39,944 nt of DNA from contig CACXYH010000017.1 in the NCBI GenBank assembly GCA_902771785.1, forward strand, positions 1 through 39,944, in the 5' to 3' direction. The position numbers and the translations under genes are program-made. The stretch is from an uncultured Prevotellaceae bacterium (GTDB lineage Bacteria > Bacteroidota > Bacteroidia > Bacteroidales > Bacteroidaceae). Within the stretch, counting starts at the first letter, position 1, and the number at the start of each line of letters is the position of its first letter. Positions 15,620-24,229 of this stretch are shown in pieces. The notes under the pieces are model-generated. The model did no database searches. It worked only from the letters and a program-made list of their open reading frames with translations, and was not told the origin of the DNA.

Positions 15620-16461
15620 TTTCTTGTCTCAATGACGCAGTTGTTGGGCTGGCGAACGTTCTCGTCGATGGTGACGGAGCCAATCGAGTCGGCCACGATA
15701 TGGCCGCTGGTGGGGTTCTTGATGTTCTCGATGTGGCCACGGATGTCGGCCTCTACGGTAGAGTATTCAAAGACGCGGTCGCACATGGCGTCGAAGGTGC
15801 AATTCTCGAGCACCAGGTTCTGCGTGTAGCACAGCAGCTGCTCGCCGGCCAGGTGGCAGTTCACGAGGCGCACGTTCTTCGAGTGCCAGGCCAGATACTC
15901 GCCGTCGAGCGTCGAGTCGTAGACCGTCACGTTCTCGCACTCCCAGAACGAGTCCTTCGTCAGTATGTTCGCATGGTGCACCTCTACGTTCTTGCAATAC
16001 TGGAACACGTACTTCGAGTCACTCTCCAAGCCGTCGACGTAGATGTTCTGCGAGAACATGAAGGGGTAGGTGCCTCCGTGCAGCTTCACGTTCTTCAGCC
16101 GGAGGCCGTCTACTTTCCAGAACGTCTCGTCGGCATCGGTAATCTCAACGTTCTCCAGTTCCACGTTCTTCATCTCGCGGAAGAACTTGGGGCCGTCAAT
16201 ACGCGAGTTGCGCATGACGAGGTCGTTGGTGTACCAGATGGCAGAGCGCGAACCCAGAGCAAAGTAGCAGTCCTCGATGAGCGCGCCGTCGACGTGCCAC
16301 CAGGGATATTTTCCGTAGAACTTGCAATGGTGAGCCTCCATGCGCTGGCATTGCTTGATGCCGCTCTCACCGTCGGTGATGGTGATGTTCTCTAAATTCA
16401 AGTCGTGGACGGCAAAGAGCGGACGCTCGCCACCGAATTTTTGGTCTTTTATTGTCTTCAT
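15616..16461 (-). CDS. DUF3737 family protein (right-handed beta-helix)
   Basis: The 281-residue product is built of short repeating strands with regular Asn and Val residues (for example NVELENVEITDADETFWKVDG, LRLKNVKLHGGTYPFMFSQN), as expected for a right-handed parallel beta-helix. The opening KTIKDQKFGGERPLFAVHDL and the WWHVDGALIEDCYFALGSRSA stretch are characteristic of DUF3737. No signal peptide is present, so it is probably cytoplasmic. The biochemical role of the family is not known to me; the resemblance to pectate-lyase-like folds is structural only. It has its own promoter (16498-16528) and is coupled by a 4-bp overlap to patB. In my recollection this pairing recurs in other bacteria, which would suggest a shared pathway. 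Confidence 0.88.
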   Translation of the reverse strand: MKTIKDQKFGGERPLFAVHDLNLENITITDGESGIKQCQRMEAHHCKFYGKYPWWHVDGALIEDCYFALGSRSAIWYTNDLVMRNSRIDGPKFFREMKNVELENVEITDADETFWKVDGLRLKNVKLHGGTYPFMFSQNIYVDGLESDSKYVFQYCKNVEVHHANILTKDSFWECENVTVYDSTLDGEYLAWHSKNVRLVNCHLAGEQLLCYTQNLVLENCTFDAMCDRVFEYSTVEADIRGHIENIKNPTSGHIVADSIGSVTIDENVRQPNNCVIETRK

Positions 16462-16497
16462 TGCCTTTTGATAGTTAGTCGTTTTCTTTTAAGGCTG

Positions 16498-16528
16498 CAA
16501 AGTTACGAATAATCGGGCGAAAAGCAAA
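16498..16528 (-). promoter_or_regulatory. Promoter of the DUF3737-patB unit
   Basis: On the minus strand TTTG (16528-16525), 19 bp, then TAACTTTG (16505-16498) is a near-perfect Bacteroidetes promoter, 36 bp before the ATG at 16461. This separates DUF3737-patB from the B12 operon upstream. Confidence 0.85.
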
Positions 16529-16570
16529 ATTTCTCGCCTATTTCTTTTTGCTGCCTGCAGCCTCTGTCCG

Positions 16571-17584
16571 TCAGTTTCGTCCCTTCGTGATGACGTAGAT
16601 GATGACGGGTGCTCCCATCAGCGGGGTGACGGCTCCCAGCGGAATGACGCCAGTCTCGCCTGGCAGGAAGCAGACGAGGTTGCAGATGAGGGCTACGACA
16701 GAACCCGTCAGGATGGTGGCAGGCAGCAGCAGGCGGTGGTTGTCGGTGCGGAAAAGCAGCCGTGCTATGTGGGGCACGGCCAGTCCGATGAAGCTCACAG
16801 GGCCGCAGAAGGCGGTGGTGATGGCGGTGAGCAGACCGGTGATGATGAGCAGCCAGTTGCGTGTGCGACGAATGCTGACGCCCAGGTTCTCGGCATAGCG
16901 GTCGCCCAGCGTCAGCGCGTTCAGGGGCTTCATGAGCAGTAGTGAGCCTATGATGCCCAAGAGGGTGACCGAGGCAAACACGGGCATGTGCTTCATCGAT
17001 ACGCCGCCAAACGAACCCATGCCCCACACCATATAGGACTTCACCCCCTCGTCGGTGGCGAAGAACTGCAGCAGCGAGATGGCCGACGACGAGAGGTAGC
17101 CTATCATGATGCCGATGATGAGCAGCATGACGTTGTTGCGCACCATCGTCGAGAAGAAGAAGATGACGGCCATGACGCTCATGGCACCCACGAAGGCAGA
17201 GAGGATGATGGCCACGAAGCCGCTGACGCTCACGCTGCCTGCCGAGAACGAGCCGCCCAGCAGCAGCATGACCAGCGCCACGCCCAGTCCGGCTCCGCTG
17301 GAGATGCCGAAGATGGAAGGATCGGCCAGCGGGTTGCGGAAGGCCGTCTGCAGCATCAGTCCGCTCACGGCCAGCGCGCCGCCGCACAGCACGGCAGTGA
17401 TGGCCTGCGGCAGTCGGCTCTCGAGCACGATGTACTGCCAGGAGGCTTTCGCCGACTCGTTGCCCATGAGAATCGACAGCACGTCGGCAGCAGGAATGCG
17501 GATGCTGCCCGTGACGAGGCACAAGCCGAACAGTACTGCCAGGAGCAGCACCATGAGCAGGAGATAGGTCGTCGTCTTCGTCAT
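16571..17584 (-). CDS. btuC: FecCD/BtuC-family ABC transporter permease
   Basis: This 337-residue inner-membrane permease has about ten hydrophobic helices. Family motifs include SRLPQAITAVLCGGALAVSGLMLQ, RNPLADPSIFGISSGAGLG, FIGLAVPHIARLLFRTDNHRLLLPA and the C-terminal LPLGAVTPLMGAPVIIYVI-like segment. It follows the binding-protein gene by 1 bp and belongs to the riboswitch-led operon, so vitamin B12 (or cobinamide) is the most likely cargo rather than ferric siderophore. The operon stops after this gene, and the usual ATPase partner (btuD) is not encoded in the window. The ATPase must come from elsewhere if the transporter works. Confidence 0.92.
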   Translation of the reverse strand: MTKTTTYLLLMVLLLAVLFGLCLVTGSIRIPAADVLSILMGNESAKASWQYIVLESRLPQAITAVLCGGALAVSGLMLQTAFRNPLADPSIFGISSGAGLGVALVMLLLGGSFSAGSVSVSGFVAIILSAFVGAMSVMAVIFFFSTMVRNNVMLLIIGIMIGYLSSSAISLLQFFATDEGVKSYMVWGMGSFGGVSMKHMPVFASVTLLGIIGSLLLMKPLNALTLGDRYAENLGVSIRRTRNWLLIITGLLTAITTAFCGPVSFIGLAVPHIARLLFRTDNHRLLLPATILTGSVVALICNLVCFLPGETGVIPLGAVTPLMGAPVIIYVITKGRN

Positions 17585-17585
17585 C

Positions 17586-18713
17586 TTATTCCACTTTGAA
17601 ATAATAACGGAGCGGCGGCAGATTTGGTATGTCTGGATGCAGAATTTGAATGAAATCGCCCAACAAGAGGTCAGGGCGGAAGGGCGACTCCTCGTAGAAC
17701 ATGGAGGTCATGACGTTGCAGCCGTAGAGCTCGCCCTCGCGGACGGGCCGCAGTTGCGGATAGCCAGGTTGCTCGCTGAGCAGGCGCTGGCGGGTGATGG
17801 GTTGCTGGGCGTCGTAGCGGAAAAGCCACACGTCGGCCTGGCCGGCACGCTCCAGCACCGTTTCAAAGGGCAGCGAGAGGCTGCCGCTGTGGTCGTCGTC
17901 GGCAAAGGGGTAGTCGCACTGTGCGTCCTGCAGCATCTGCCCGATGGTGCTGTGTCCGCCAGGCACGTACCAGACGGAACCCGTCTGCTTGTCGATGAGC
18001 ACGCTTCGGCGCACCTTCGACGTCAGTGCCAGCTGCTTCAGGGCCTGATAGGTGCTGTCGACGACCGCAAAGAGCGAGTCGGCCTGTCGCTCGCGTCCGT
18101 ACAGCAGTCCGTAGAAGCGCACCCACTCGGCACGTGCCAGGGGCGAGGCTTCCATGTACTCGGCACACTCGATGAGCGGAATGTCGACCTCCTCCAGGCG
18201 GCCGTAGCCGCCCGAGTTCTCGAAAGGCGAGAGCAGGATGCCGTCGGCTTCGGCGTCGATGATTTTCTCGATGACGGGGCTCATGCCGTCGCCACAGTCA
18301 ATCAGCGTGCCGTTTCGGCAGCCCTCCTGTATCCAGGGCACCTTCATATACTTCAGGTCGGCAACGCCTGCCAGTTGCTGCTGGGCTTCCAGCTGGCTGA
18401 GCAGGGCAGCATGCAGGCTGGTGAAGATGATGCTGCGCTGCAGCGGCACCCTGACGAGTGTCGAGCCTTCAGCCATGGGCTGCTGGGCTGCGGCATCACG
18501 CGGAATGAGTGTGTAGCGATGAAGCACCTTGCCTGGCTTCCAGGGATTGTCGATGGTGACGACGCTGTGGTCTTGATAGCGCACGATGTGGATGAGGCGT
18601 GCGTACTTAAAGGCAATCGTGTCGCCCTGTTCCTGCTGCACACTTGGTGATTGATGGCCTCGGCAGGAAAAAAGCGAAACAGCAATGAGCAGACAAAAGA
18701 GAAAATGCTTCAT
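17586..18713 (-). CDS. btuF: Periplasmic substrate-binding lipoprotein, BtuF-like
   Basis: The 375-residue product has a lipoprotein signal peptide (MKHFLFCLLIAVSLFSCRG). The class III binding-protein fold follows: VPLQRSIIFTSLHAALLSQLEA, then a link to GVADLKYMKV, VIEKIIDAEADGILLSPFEN in the first lobe, a long linking helix, and SVWYVPGGHSTIGQMLQDAQ in the second. This matches the helical-backbone proteins that deliver B12, haem or siderophores to FecCD permeases. Placement between the riboswitch-led genes and the permease gene supports cobamide. A structured 105-bp spacer with a GC-rich hairpin (18764-18802) separates it from the DUF4465 gene upstream, so its expression may be tuned separately. 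Confidence 0.88.
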   Translation of the reverse strand: MKHFLFCLLIAVSLFSCRGHQSPSVQQEQGDTIAFKYARLIHIVRYQDHSVVTIDNPWKPGKVLHRYTLIPRDAAAQQPMAEGSTLVRVPLQRSIIFTSLHAALLSQLEAQQQLAGVADLKYMKVPWIQEGCRNGTLIDCGDGMSPVIEKIIDAEADGILLSPFENSGGYGRLEEVDIPLIECAEYMEASPLARAEWVRFYGLLYGRERQADSLFAVVDSTYQALKQLALTSKVRRSVLIDKQTGSVWYVPGGHSTIGQMLQDAQCDYPFADDDHSGSLSLPFETVLERAGQADVWLFRYDAQQPITRQRLLSEQPGYPQLRPVREGELYGCNVMTSMFYEESPFRPDLLLGDFIQILHPDIPNLPPLRYYFKVE

Positions 18714-18763
18714 GATGGAAGATAACCGTACTATTATATAAGCTTGCTTATGATGTTGGGAAG

Positions 18764-18802
18764 ACTGGCGGACGGCAACCGTCGCGGCGCTCGCCCGCCA
18801 GT
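18764..18802 (-). other. GC-rich two-part hairpin upstream of btuF
   Basis: ACTGGCGG (18764-18771) pairs with CCGCCAGT (18795-18802), and the enclosed segment can form a second small hairpin (ACGG/CCGT). No U-tract follows on the minus strand, so a simple terminator is unlikely. It lies 50 bp before the btuF ATG and may act as an RNA stabiliser, processing site or attenuator inside the B12 operon. Confidence 0.5.
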
Positions 18803-18818
18803 GTGATAGTTTTGGTGT

Positions 18819-19652
18819 TTAGAAGCGCACGGCTACGTCGTCGAGTGCAAAGTAGCCAGGAGTGTTCAGACCCCACATGCCCTTGTCGGTTCCGTCGACC
18901 TGGAAGGTCACTTTAGCCACCTTGCCCAGTGACGAGAGGTCGAACTTGGTCCAATCCGTTACGAATTTGCCGTCCTTGGCCAGGTCGAAGCGGGCAGTAC
19001 CCGTTTCCTCGCCGTTGGCATCGAAGCCAGTGGCCACAATCCAGCAGCCCGTTCCTTCGGCTGTCAGAGCCTGTGCAAAGCCGTCGCCGTTCATCTCGCT
19101 GTTCAGCAGATAGGTGGTGGGCACTACATACATGTGGTCGATGACGCGCTCCACACCATCATAGAAGTAGAGCGAAGGCAGAATGGCAGCACCAGAAGCA
19201 GAGAAAACTACGCAGAAGTTGCTGGAGCCGTTGTGGCCGCTTGCTACGGGAATGCTCAGCTGGGTCATGTAGGTGCCCTTGACCACATCCTGCTCGATGT
19301 AGTTGGAGACAGCCATGCCGCTGCCCCAGAACTGGAAGTCGCCCCATCCGTTGGGCAGCTCGTGGGCCAGGAAGGTGTTGTTGGCGTCGTTCCAGTTGTA
19401 GAGAGTCTCGTCCTCAGGATAGAGCAGCGGGCCGCCATACTGAGCCTCGTCGATGAGCGACGACCAGCTCTTCTCGCCTGCGATGTTCACGTCGGCCTTG
19501 TAGTCCTTGTCCTCGAAGGTGAGCACGCGGAGTGCCGGCTCCTGTGGTTCTTGGTAGGGTTGGATGGCATTGTCCTTCTCACAAGAGGTGAGCGTCATTG
19601 CACAGCCACAAGCTACGATGGCTGTTGCAAGCATGAAACGTTTTGTTTTCAT
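18819..19652 (-). CDS. DUF4465 lipoprotein of the B12 operon
   Basis: The 277-residue product starts at 19652 (MKTKRFMLATAIVACG), with lipobox MTLTSCEKD. The mature part fits the DUF4465 pattern: TFEDKDY near the start, WSSLIDEAQYGGPLLYPED, WNDANNTFLAHELPNGWGDFQFW, SGMAVSNYIEQD, and the closing TPGYFALDDVAVRF. It looks like a beta-sandwich. DUF4465 genes are, from what I recall, frequent in Bacteroidetes B12 uptake loci, and binding or handing over cobamide at the cell surface is the natural guess. That function is inferred from the operon, not from any catalytic or binding residue I can see. An ATG 30 bp upstream would spoil the signal peptide. Confidence 0.85.
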   Translation of the reverse strand: MKTKRFMLATAIVACGCAMTLTSCEKDNAIQPYQEPQEPALRVLTFEDKDYKADVNIAGEKSWSSLIDEAQYGGPLLYPEDETLYNWNDANNTFLAHELPNGWGDFQFWGSGMAVSNYIEQDVVKGTYMTQLSIPVASGHNGSSNFCVVFSASGAAILPSLYFYDGVERVIDHMYVVPTTYLLNSEMNGDGFAQALTAEGTGCWIVATGFDANGEETGTARFDLAKDGKFVTDWTKFDLSSLGKVAKVTFQVDGTDKGMWGLNTPGYFALDDVAVRF

Positions 19653-19687
19653 AAGCAAATAAATTTTTAATGAGTGAAACAATAGAG

Positions 19688-20752
19688 TTATTTAATAAAT
19701 AGTTTTTTCGTCTGTCCGTTGTCGAGGCGCACTACGTTGATGCCGCGACGTGGCGCTGTGAGCGACTTGCCGTCGGGCGTGTAGTAACGCTGTGGAGTGG
19801 GGGCGATGCCTGTGGGGGTGGCAATGCCTGAGGTGGCATCCTTGATGGCCTGCAGCGAGGCTTCGAGGTGCAGGTCTTCGGCACCCATCACTTCGGTAGA
19901 AGTCTCACCCAGCCAGCCGCACATCTGGTTCATGGCCGAGTAGACGCGCACGAAGTCGATGAAGTCGAGCCTGACGGGCTGGCGGCTGGCGTCGACGGCG
20001 CGGCTGATGTCGAAGCTGTTGGCCTCGCGGTCGCTGTTGGGCTTGTTGTCGGCATAGCCGTCGCGCAGGAACGACTGGAACCAGTCCTGCCCCTTTCCGC
20101 TCAGTTCAACGGCGTTTGGGGGCAGCAGCGTTCCCTTGAACGTGAGCTGGGCAGGCAGCCACAGGGGGTAGTACTCCTGCTTGTGGAACGAGTTGCGCTC
20201 CACTACGCCGCTGCGTCCCTGGTTGTCGGTCCAGGGCACGGGCTGCATGTCGTGCCTGGTGTAGGTGATTTCGTAGTTGTAGACCACGTTGGAGCTGTCC
20301 TCGTCGGCACTGCCTGAGAGCTCATACCAAGGGTCGTCGGGCAGTCCGTTCTGGTTGACGTCCTTCGACACCATCACGATGCCAGGCTCTGAACCGCCGC
20401 CAGGCATGTTGGGATGAGCGAGCGACTGCATGGCATTGGCCATGATGAAGAAGTCGCGCTGCCCCTCGATGTTGGCAATCGAGTGGTCGAAGTGGAAGGT
20501 GATGTAGCCGCCGAAGCTGCCCAGCGACACAAGCGAGCGCTGGTCGTTGGCCAGGTATTCCGTGCATTTACGGGCGATGCTCTCTGGCGTGTCGCCCTCC
20601 TCGTATTGGGGCATCGTGTTGATGAACTGCCCAGGTGCGGGCACAAACTCGTCGACGGCAAGGATATACTTGCTGTGCTCGGCGGCGTCGGTCATCTGTT
20701 GTGCCTGTGCCAGCAGGGGCAGCAGGCTGAGTATCAGTAGTAGTCGTTTCAT
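19688..20752 (-). CDS. Secreted cell-surface protein of the B12 operon with short C-terminal sorting tail
   Basis: The 354-residue product has a signal peptide (MKRLLLILSLLPLLAQAQ) without a lipobox. The body shows blocks that recur in Bacteroidetes 'cell surface proteins' near btuG: VPAPGQFINTMPQYEEGDT, SLGSFGGYITFHFDHSI, EPGIVMVSKDVNQNGLPDDPWYEL, RNSFHKQEYYPLW and MCGWLGETSTEVMGAEDLH. The NQNGLPDDPW loop could bind calcium. The end (RYYTPDGKSLTAPRRGINVV then LDNGQTKKLFIK) resembles the Prevotella type IX-like tail. The gene starts 2 bp after the btuG stop. A role in capturing or binding cobamide outside the cell is inferred from position. I cannot assign a gene name. Confidence 0.82.
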   Translation of the reverse strand: MKRLLLILSLLPLLAQAQQMTDAAEHSKYILAVDEFVPAPGQFINTMPQYEEGDTPESIARKCTEYLANDQRSLVSLGSFGGYITFHFDHSIANIEGQRDFFIMANAMQSLAHPNMPGGGSEPGIVMVSKDVNQNGLPDDPWYELSGSADEDSSNVVYNYEITYTRHDMQPVPWTDNQGRSGVVERNSFHKQEYYPLWLPAQLTFKGTLLPPNAVELSGKGQDWFQSFLRDGYADNKPNSDREANSFDISRAVDASRQPVRLDFIDFVRVYSAMNQMCGWLGETSTEVMGAEDLHLEASLQAIKDATSGIATPTGIAPTPQRYYTPDGKSLTAPRRGINVVRLDNGQTKKLFIK

Positions 20753-20754
20753 CG

Positions 20755-21921
20755 TTATGGATTGTTTGTCTGTTTGAAAACGAAGGCGGCGTGGGCAGGA
20801 ATGTCGCCCGTCCACACGCTATAGTCGAATGTTCCGTCCTTGCGGAAGTGCAGCAGCTGGCCGCTCGACACGTAGTTCTTGGCGTCCATGAGGTAGAAGT
20901 CGCGCTCCAGCGGGTTGACGATGATGCCGTAGGGCATCTCGATGTTCTTCACTTCGGGCGCCTGCGACAGCTCGGTGGTGACCACCTGGTGGGTGCGCAC
21001 GTTGATGATGCCGTAGGTGATTTGGTTCTCCATAGTCAGGAAGTTGAAGTCGGCGCCGTAGAAATAGAGCGAGTCGCCCACGATGCACAGGTCGCTGACG
21101 GCCATGCCGAGCGAGCCCTGCGGCTGCATCTGCCCGTTTTCGTCAGGGCTGAGCCAATAGATATTGGAACCCTGGCCGAAGTAGTCGCCGCGCGAGGTGA
21201 CCCACAGCTGTCCGTACTGGTCGGCACGGCAGCGGTGCAGGTTGATGGCTACGTCGATTTTGCTCTCCTCGCGGAAGGTGCTCAGGTTGATGACGCTCAC
21301 CGTGTGGTCGTAGTCGGGCACGCGGTAGCCGCCTGAGTTGGCCACGTAGAGACGGTTGCCCACGATGCAGAGCTCGTCGGGCTGATAGCCCACGACCACG
21401 GAGTCGACCTTCTGCAGCGTGAGCGTGTCGACCTTGTAGACGCGTCCCAGGGGCGTGTTGCCGCCCACTTCTACGGGCCCCACGTAGCTCGACACGTAGG
21501 CATAGCCCTCGTGGAAGGCCAGGTAGCGGCAGTTGGGAATGTCAATCTTTCCGATTTTGCGGCAGGAGTCGACGGTGGCCACCTCGACCTTGTTCGAGCA
21601 GTTGATGACGAGCCAGAGGCGCGAGCCGTAGATTTTGCAGTCGTTGCCCACGTCGCCCAGCTCCTTCACGGCCGTGGGGTTGCGCTCAGAGTAGATGTTG
21701 CGCCAGTAGCGGATGGTGCTGTCGCTGGCCGATAGGTCGAGATAGTCGAGCGTGCTCTTGTTGCTGCCCATGTTGCCTTCGTTGAGCAGATACATTCCGA
21801 CGATTTCGCTTTTCACAGACTTCACGCCCGTGTCCTGCTCTTCTGAGTAGATGATCTGGTCGTCGGTGCGACAGGCGGCAAGGGCGAGCAGCAGGCTGAT
21901 ATATAGGCAGATGCGCTTCAT
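20755..21921 (-). CDS. btuG: Surface-exposed B12-binding beta-propeller lipoprotein, BtuG-like
   Basis: The 388-residue product starts at 21921 (MKRICLYISLLLALAACRTDD), with lipobox LAAC. The mature protein is a YncE/DUF5074-like seven-bladed propeller. It opens with GMYLLNEGNMGSNKSTLDYL and runs through repeating blades such as VVGYQPDELCIVGNRLYVAN and LWVTSRGDYFGQGSNIY. In Bacteroides, BtuG proteins of this type bind B12 very tightly and sit on top of BtuB. Position here supports the same role: its ATG overlaps the btuB stop codon (ATGA) under one riboswitch. Aromatic and acidic loop residues are present, but the B12 contacts cannot be read off without a structure. Confidence 0.9.
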   Translation of the reverse strand: MKRICLYISLLLALAACRTDDQIIYSEEQDTGVKSVKSEIVGMYLLNEGNMGSNKSTLDYLDLSASDSTIRYWRNIYSERNPTAVKELGDVGNDCKIYGSRLWLVINCSNKVEVATVDSCRKIGKIDIPNCRYLAFHEGYAYVSSYVGPVEVGGNTPLGRVYKVDTLTLQKVDSVVVGYQPDELCIVGNRLYVANSGGYRVPDYDHTVSVINLSTFREESKIDVAINLHRCRADQYGQLWVTSRGDYFGQGSNIYWLSPDENGQMQPQGSLGMAVSDLCIVGDSLYFYGADFNFLTMENQITYGIINVRTHQVVTTELSQAPEVKNIEMPYGIIVNPLERDFYLMDAKNYVSSGQLLHFRKDGTFDYSVWTGDIPAHAAFVFKQTNNP

Positions 21922-23990
21922 AGGGTGATGTCGAATAAGAGTCCGTAGTTTCGTTTGGGCATGGGGTAGTTCAGAATGACGTCGTAGTCTTGCGACAGCA
22001 GGTTGTTCACCTCGAGCTGCAGACGGTAGCGGGCGTGCTTGCCGCTCCACTGATAGGCCACGGAGAGGTCGCTGGTGTACCACGGCTGCATGTAGTTGTA
22101 CTTGATGTTCTCCTGCTGGTTGTAGCGTTCGCCGGCATAGATGAAGGAATAGTTCACGTTGAGGCCCTTCCACTCCAGCCCCAGGATGGCCGAGCCCGAG
22201 TGCCAGGGAATGTAGGGAATCTGGTCGTTGTAGAACGAGTCGGTGGGTTTGGTCACGTCGCGTGCGTCCTGATAGGTGTACTGGGCGCGGAAGGTGGCGG
22301 TGATGTCGTGGCTCACGCGGCCGCTGGCCTCGGCCTCGACGTCGATGCCCTTGATGTGGACGCGGCCCAGGTTGAGCATCGTCCAGCGGAACTGCTGGCC
22401 CTTGGGGTAGGCCACGATCTTGTCGTGGATGGTGTTGTAGTAGGCGTCGGCCTGCAGCTGCACGTGGCTGACGTAGCCTCGCTCGAAGTGCTTCGAGAGC
22501 ACAAAGCCCAGGTCGTACTGTATGGCCGACTCGGGCGTGAGCGAGGCATTGCCCATGTCGGTGTAGTAGAGGTCGTTGAAGGTGGGCATGCGGAAGCTCT
22601 TCTTGGCGTAGGCGCGGATGGAGAAGAAGCGGGCGCGCCAGGGGTAGATGTTGACGAAGACGGCTGGCGTGAGCTTCTGTAGCGAGGCATCGGGGCCGCG
22701 CTCCACGCGGTCGGTGATGAACGTGGCCAGCACGGAGGCCTGCGCCTTCAGGTGCAGGTAGTCAACGGCCGTGGCCAGGCTGGCGAGGTGCGACCAGCGG
22801 GTGGGGTCGGCAAAGTTGTAGAGGTTGGCGTTGAGCGAGTTCCACTTCAGGTCGTAGCTGAGCGAGGCGCTCCAGCCTGGCAGCAGTTCGAGCACGTTGG
22901 CCGTCGAGAGGTAGAACTCGCGCTGATGGTAGCGGTTGTCTACCTGGTGCTGCGTGGTGTCGCGATTCACGTAGTGGGTGTTGTAGTAGGCATACTTGGC
23001 CTGCCAGCGCGTGCTGAACAGGTCGCCGATGCTCTTGTAGAAGTGGGCCTGGAGGAAGGTGTTCAGGTCGCCCTGGCGCTCGCCTCGTCGCCACACGTTG
23101 TTGACGATGGCGCCAGGAATGCCTCGCTCAGAGTTGTAGACGTAGCCCTTGAGCTGCCATCCGCCCTGGTCTATCAGTCCGTGCAGGTTCAGCTCCAGGC
23201 GCTCGGCGTGTATGTCGCCGTTCTGGCGGGTGGCGGTGGTGTCGTAGGCCACGCTGCCGTCCTGGTTCTTGCGGCGGTAGCGGAACTTGTATTTGCCGCT
23301 GGCGGTGAGGAACTCGGCGTTCATCGACGTGCTGAGCCTGGGCGAGAGCTTCTGCTCCCAGAGGGCCGAGAGTCGCAGCATGTCGCTCGATGCCACCTTG
23401 GCCTTGAGCTTCAGGTGGCGCGTGGTGCCGTCGCTGAAGTCGGGCGTACGGGTGCGTATGTAGACGGCGCCTGCGTTGCCGAAGTCGCTGGCGGGCTGGA
23501 AGATGGTGCTCTTCTGTCCGTTGTAGAGCGATATTTCCTCGACGTTGTCAAGCGAGAACTGTCCCAGGTCTATCTGTCCGTTTTGGGCGTTGCCCAGCTG
23601 GATGCCGTCGTAGCTGATGCCGAGATGGTGGGTGCCCATGGAGCGAATGTTGACGGTCTTGATGCCGCCCACGCCGCCATAGTCCTTCAGCTGTATGCCT
23701 GAGAAGTAGCGCAGGGCGTCGGCAACGGAGTGGGCCGAGAGGCGCTGCAGCTGCTCGCCGTTGAGCTTCTGCGAGGGGACGACCTCGCGCAGGGCGGGCT
23801 TCGAGAGCACCACCACCTCGCTCACGTGCTGCAGCGAGTCGAGCCGCCCCTTCTTCGTGACGGGGGGCTGCTGGCGCTCCTGCTGCGGCGCTGCGGCTGC
23901 ACACGCCAAGCCTGGCGCAGCAAGGAGGCTGCACCACATGGCCTGCCACAGCAGCAGGACTGCAACGATGGTTGTTTTTCTACTGTTCAT
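21918..23990 (-). CDS. btuB: TonB-dependent cobamide receptor, BtuB
   Basis: The 690-residue product starts at 23990 (MNSRKTTIVAVLLLWQAMWC); the open frame continues upstream only because it crosses the riboswitch. The signal peptide ends near AAPGLACAAAA. A plug domain follows (SEVVVLSKPALREVVPSQKLNGEQLQ, VADALRYFSGIQLKDYGGVGG, GAVYIRTRTP), then a 22-strand-type barrel with the C-terminal LRLQLEVNNLLSQDYDVI and a terminal aromatic strand (YGLLFDITL). TonB-dependent transport of B12 across the outer membrane is supported by the cobalamin riboswitch directly upstream and the btuG gene coupled behind it. Length fits the receptor family. Confidence 0.95.
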   Translation of the reverse strand: MNSRKTTIVAVLLLWQAMWCSLLAAPGLACAAAAPQQERQQPPVTKKGRLDSLQHVSEVVVLSKPALREVVPSQKLNGEQLQRLSAHSVADALRYFSGIQLKDYGGVGGIKTVNIRSMGTHHLGISYDGIQLGNAQNGQIDLGQFSLDNVEEISLYNGQKSTIFQPASDFGNAGAVYIRTRTPDFSDGTTRHLKLKAKVASSDMLRLSALWEQKLSPRLSTSMNAEFLTASGKYKFRYRRKNQDGSVAYDTTATRQNGDIHAERLELNLHGLIDQGGWQLKGYVYNSERGIPGAIVNNVWRRGERQGDLNTFLQAHFYKSIGDLFSTRWQAKYAYYNTHYVNRDTTQHQVDNRYHQREFYLSTANVLELLPGWSASLSYDLKWNSLNANLYNFADPTRWSHLASLATAVDYLHLKAQASVLATFITDRVERGPDASLQKLTPAVFVNIYPWRARFFSIRAYAKKSFRMPTFNDLYYTDMGNASLTPESAIQYDLGFVLSKHFERGYVSHVQLQADAYYNTIHDKIVAYPKGQQFRWTMLNLGRVHIKGIDVEAEASGRVSHDITATFRAQYTYQDARDVTKPTDSFYNDQIPYIPWHSGSAILGLEWKGLNVNYSFIYAGERYNQQENIKYNYMQPWYTSDLSVAYQWSGKHARYRLQLEVNNLLSQDYDVILNYPMPKRNYGLLFDITL

Positions 23991-24000
23991 TCGTTCTTCG

Positions 24001-24020
24001 AGGCCTAACCCAGGAGGCCT
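24001..24020 (-). promoter_or_regulatory. Expression-platform hairpin of the B12 riboswitch
   Basis: AGGCCT (24001-24006) can pair with AGGCCT (24015-24020) across an 8-nt loop. It lies between the riboswitch core and the btuB start codon, ending 11 bp before the ATG, where it could block ribosome access. No U-tract follows, so translational control is more likely than termination. Confidence 0.5.
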
Positions 24021-24039
24021 GTGCTGAAGTGTTACGTGC

Positions 24040-24225
24040 ATCGGAGTGGCAGGTCTTCTGACTTCGTTGCCTGGCAGCAAGCGTCTTCCCAACATGGTGT
24101 TTGTCAGTGACATTGTTGCTTGCTCCCTTTCTGAAAGGCAACTCACAGCAGCCGGACTGTCGGGGATTTGCACCCCATTCCCTCTTAGTCGCGCCTCTTT
24201 TGCAGAGCGCACGAACCACTTTGCG
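24040..24225 (-). promoter_or_regulatory. Cobalamin riboswitch
   Basis: Read on the minus strand, the leader carries the B12-box AGTCAGAAGACCTGCCA (24063-24047). It also has the conserved core AAGAGGGAAT followed by GGGGTGCAAATCCCC (about 24186-24162), the CCGGCTGCTGTGAGT segment (24156-24141) and GGGAAGAC (24090-24083). These are the hallmarks of the adenosyl/methylcobalamin riboswitch. It precedes btuB and should switch the whole btuB-to-btuC operon off when cobamide is plentiful. Boundaries are approximate. Confidence 0.95.
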
Positions 24226-24229
24226 GCTG

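Noticed and set aside
18753-18802. Second cobalamin riboswitch before btuF
   Set aside because: It shares GGGAAGAC-like sequence only on the opposite strand and lacks the B12 box and the core GGTGCAAATCCCC segment.
22752-23702. 316-codon open frame antisense to btuB
   Set aside because: Inside btuB, Val/Glu-rich mirror composition, no domain.
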